From Psychroflexus sp. (GTDB taxonomy: Bacteria; Bacteroidota; Bacteroidia; Flavobacteriales; Flavobacteriaceae), in NCBI GenBank assembly GCA_003565575.1, contig PXBV01000170.1, positions 1 to 7,315 on the forward strand: a stretch of 7,315 bases of DNA, in the 5' to 3' direction. A program made the position numbers and the translations under genes. The number at the start of each line of letters is the position of its first letter. Within the stretch, counting starts at the first letter, position 1. This document shows, in pieces, positions 6,464-7,315 of the stretch. The notes under the pieces are model-generated. The model saw only the letters and a program-made list of their open reading frames with translations. It made no database searches and was not told the origin of the DNA.

Positions 6464-6625
6464 TTATCGCTTTCTTAAACTCAACTCTGAAGAGACACTC
6501 AATTTTTTTCTACCTTTGGCTCTTCTGCTCTTAAGAACTTTACGACCATTTACCGACGACATTCTCTCTCTAAAACCGTGTTTGTTCTTTCTTTTTCTAT
6601 TAGAAGGTTGAAAAGTTCTTTTCAT
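6464..6625 (-). CDS. rpmH: 50S ribosomal protein L34
   Basis: This is a 53-residue, extremely basic protein beginning MKRTFQPSNRKRKNKHGFR and continuing with RMSSVNGRKVLKSRRAKGRK, the invariant core of bacterial L34, which binds 23S rRNA in the large subunit. The C-terminal tail (KLSVSSELSLRKR) is a few residues longer than in E. coli L34 (46 residues), as expected for Bacteroidota. The ATG at 6623-6625 is fixed by the family's MKRTFQP start. The usual downstream neighbour in many bacteria, rnpA, is absent; a terminator and then carB follow. A well-formed promoter lies upstream. Confidence 0.97.
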   Translation of the reverse strand: MKRTFQPSNRKRKNKHGFRERMSSVNGRKVLKSRRAKGRKKLSVSSELSLRKR

Positions 6626-6671
6626 TTTTTATGACTTTAAAAGTATTATCTATTTTTTTAAAAACTTCGTG

Positions 6672-6701
6672 CAAATATACAATTCATTTTTTGTTATACA
6701 A
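6672..6701 (-). promoter_or_regulatory. rpmH promoter
   Basis: On the minus strand TTG (6699-6701) is followed after exactly 19 nt by TATATTTG (6672-6679), a full match to the Bacteroidota primary sigma factor -7 consensus TAnnTTTG with ideal spacing. It lies 46 nt before the rpmH start codon, as expected for a strong ribosomal protein promoter. Confidence 0.75.
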
Positions 6702-6735
6702 GTTGTGAAGTAAAGTTTTTTTCAATTGTTTTTCC

Positions 6736-6743
6736 TAGATTTG
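6736..6743 (+). promoter_or_regulatory. -7 box of the TPR-like gene promoter
   Basis: TAGATTTG fully matches TAnnTTTG and lies 17 nt before the ATG at 6761. No TTG is found at the usual -33 distance; that place is occupied by a run of T (6716-6722). A T-rich -33 region is tolerated in some promoters, so this is a moderate call. Confidence 0.5.
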
Positions 6744-6760
6744 CAGTTAAATTTTATAGC

Positions 6761-7276
6761 ATGTTTCATAAAAACTTTAAACTCATTATAGCGGGCTTAA
6801 TCATCGCTTTTGGTATTTATCAATTTACAGAAAGTCAAATTGGAAATGGCATAGCGCTTATTTTATTTTCGGGTATATTCATCTTCTTATATTTTAAAAA
6901 CGAAATGATTCTTTTAGCTTTTTTAAGGTTAAGAAAACAAGATTTTGAAGGTACCAAAAAGTGGCTTAACCGCATTAACAACCCTGAAGCTGCTCTAACT
7001 CAAAAGCAGCAGGGCTATTTCAACTATTTACACGGTTTGTTATTATCTCAAACCAATATGACTCAAGCAGAAAAGTACTTTAAAAGAGCTATAAAGTTAG
7101 GCTTGTCAATGCAACAAGACCTTGCCATGGCTAAGTTGAATCTGGCTGGTATAGCTATGACCAAACGTAGAAAACGTGAGGCTCAACTCTTGCTTAAAGA
7201 GGCTAAAACACTGGATAAGCACGGCATGCTAAATGAACAAATCCAGATGATGAAACAGCAAATGAAGCGATTTTAA
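6761..7276 (+). CDS. Small membrane protein with C-terminal TPR-like helices, function unknown
   Basis: The protein has 171 residues. Two hydrophobic helices at about 6-22 (FKLIIAGLIIAFGIYQF) and 27-46 (IGNGIALILFSGIFIFLYFK) form a membrane hairpin with both ends probably in the cytoplasm. The rest is soluble and helical, with TPR-like spacing: LRLRKQDFEGTKKWLNRI, then QGYFNYLHGLLL...QAEKYFKRAIKLG (about 85-115), then AMAKLNLAGIAMTKRRKREA (about 122-141). TPR helices usually bind other proteins. No catalytic motif is visible. I recall similar short proteins next to rpmH in flavobacteria but cannot name a function. The tail is rich in Met, Gln and Lys. It is transcribed divergently from rpmH and ends in TAA, 10 nt before a perfect hairpin. 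Confidence 0.85.
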   Translation: MFHKNFKLIIAGLIIAFGIYQFTESQIGNGIALILFSGIFIFLYFKNEMILLAFLRLRKQDFEGTKKWLNRINNPEAALTQKQQGYFNYLHGLLLSQTNMTQAEKYFKRAIKLGLSMQQDLAMAKLNLAGIAMTKRRKREAQLLLKEAKTLDKHGMLNEQIQMMKQQMKRF

Positions 7277-7286
7277 TAGTGTCAAC

Positions 7287-7307
7287 TGCGAAGTTACAAA
7301 CTTCGCA
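7287..7307. repeat. Perfect 9-bp inverted repeat (REP-like element or terminator stem)
   Basis: TGCGAAGTT (7287-7295) and AACTTCGCA (7299-7307) are exact reverse complements with a 3-nt ACA loop. It begins 10 nt after the stop of the TPR-like gene, so it could fold as a terminator, but no T-tract follows within the 8 bases left in the window. The GC-rich palindrome followed by CAGCG looks like dispersed palindromic repeats of Bacteroidota genomes. That resemblance is from memory and needs a genome-wide count. Confidence 0.6.
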
Positions 7308-7315
7308 CAGCGTGA

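Larger units (their letters stand above)
6626..6760. other. Divergent intergenic region between rpmH and the TPR-like gene
   Basis: This 135-bp, very AT-rich region carries promoters facing both ways: the rpmH promoter (6672-6701, minus) and the -7 box of the TPR-like gene (6736-6743, plus). The rpmH leader would be about 40 nt, and the other leader only about 10 nt. No gene or RNA structure was recognised in it. Confidence 0.7.

Noticed and set aside
6420..6611. A plus-strand 63-codon frame opposite rpmH
   Set aside because: It is the antisense shadow of L34 and of the rpmH terminator; the minus strand encodes an unmistakable L34.
1..7315. CRISPR array, tRNA or rRNA genes, insertion-sequence ends or an integrase
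   Set aside because: No regularly spaced direct repeats, cloverleaf-type or rRNA-like sequence, transposase motifs or flanking target duplications were noticed on either strand.

Overview
The window looks like a piece of a Bacteroidota chromosome, most likely from a member of the Flavobacteriaceae. The evidence is AT-rich DNA, flavobacterial-type promoters (TTG, about 19-20 nt, TAnnTTTG), starts that mostly lack a Shine-Dalgarno sequence, an L34 sequence of flavobacterial type, and a CarB of only 950 residues that lacks the C-terminal allosteric domain. Everything except the last gene is transcribed from the minus strand.

Right side (about 2957-7315), core genes. A divergent promoter region (6626-6760) separates rpmH (ribosomal protein L34, minus; too short for a typical ORF cutoff) from a plus-strand gene for a small membrane protein with TPR-like helices. 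A strong terminator follows rpmH. A putative carB promoter overlaps that terminator hairpin. carB (carbamoyl-phosphate synthase large subunit) is followed after one nucleotide by a gamma-class carbonic anhydrase-like gene (PaaY/YrdA family). A second strong hairpin terminator (2957-2988) closes this two-gene operon. The window ends at the right in a perfect 9-bp inverted repeat that could be a terminator or a REP-like element.

Left side (about 216-2858), accessory cassette. Three tightly packed minus-strand genes (gaps of 5 and 4 nt) encode, in order of transcription: an HNH endonuclease with a long uncharacterised N-terminal region; a fusion of a class I SAM-dependent methyltransferase with a HIT-superfamily domain; and a membrane-anchored NERD-domain (PD-(D/E)XK-like) protein. 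The NERD gene is interrupted by one in-frame TAG where a tryptophan is expected, so it is a pseudogene, a very recent knock-out, or a sequence error. Parts of the cassette are strikingly AT-rich (14 G+C of 60 in sampled stretches) compared with the adjacent paaY-like gene (31 of 60), which suggests transfer. Two nuclease-type proteins plus a methyltransferase/HIT fusion in one operon make a plausible nucleic-acid-targeting or anti-phage system. That function is inferred, not shown.

Far left (1-47): the first 15 codons of a LamB/YcsF-family gene (pxpA, 5-oxoprolinase subunit A), cut by the window edge.
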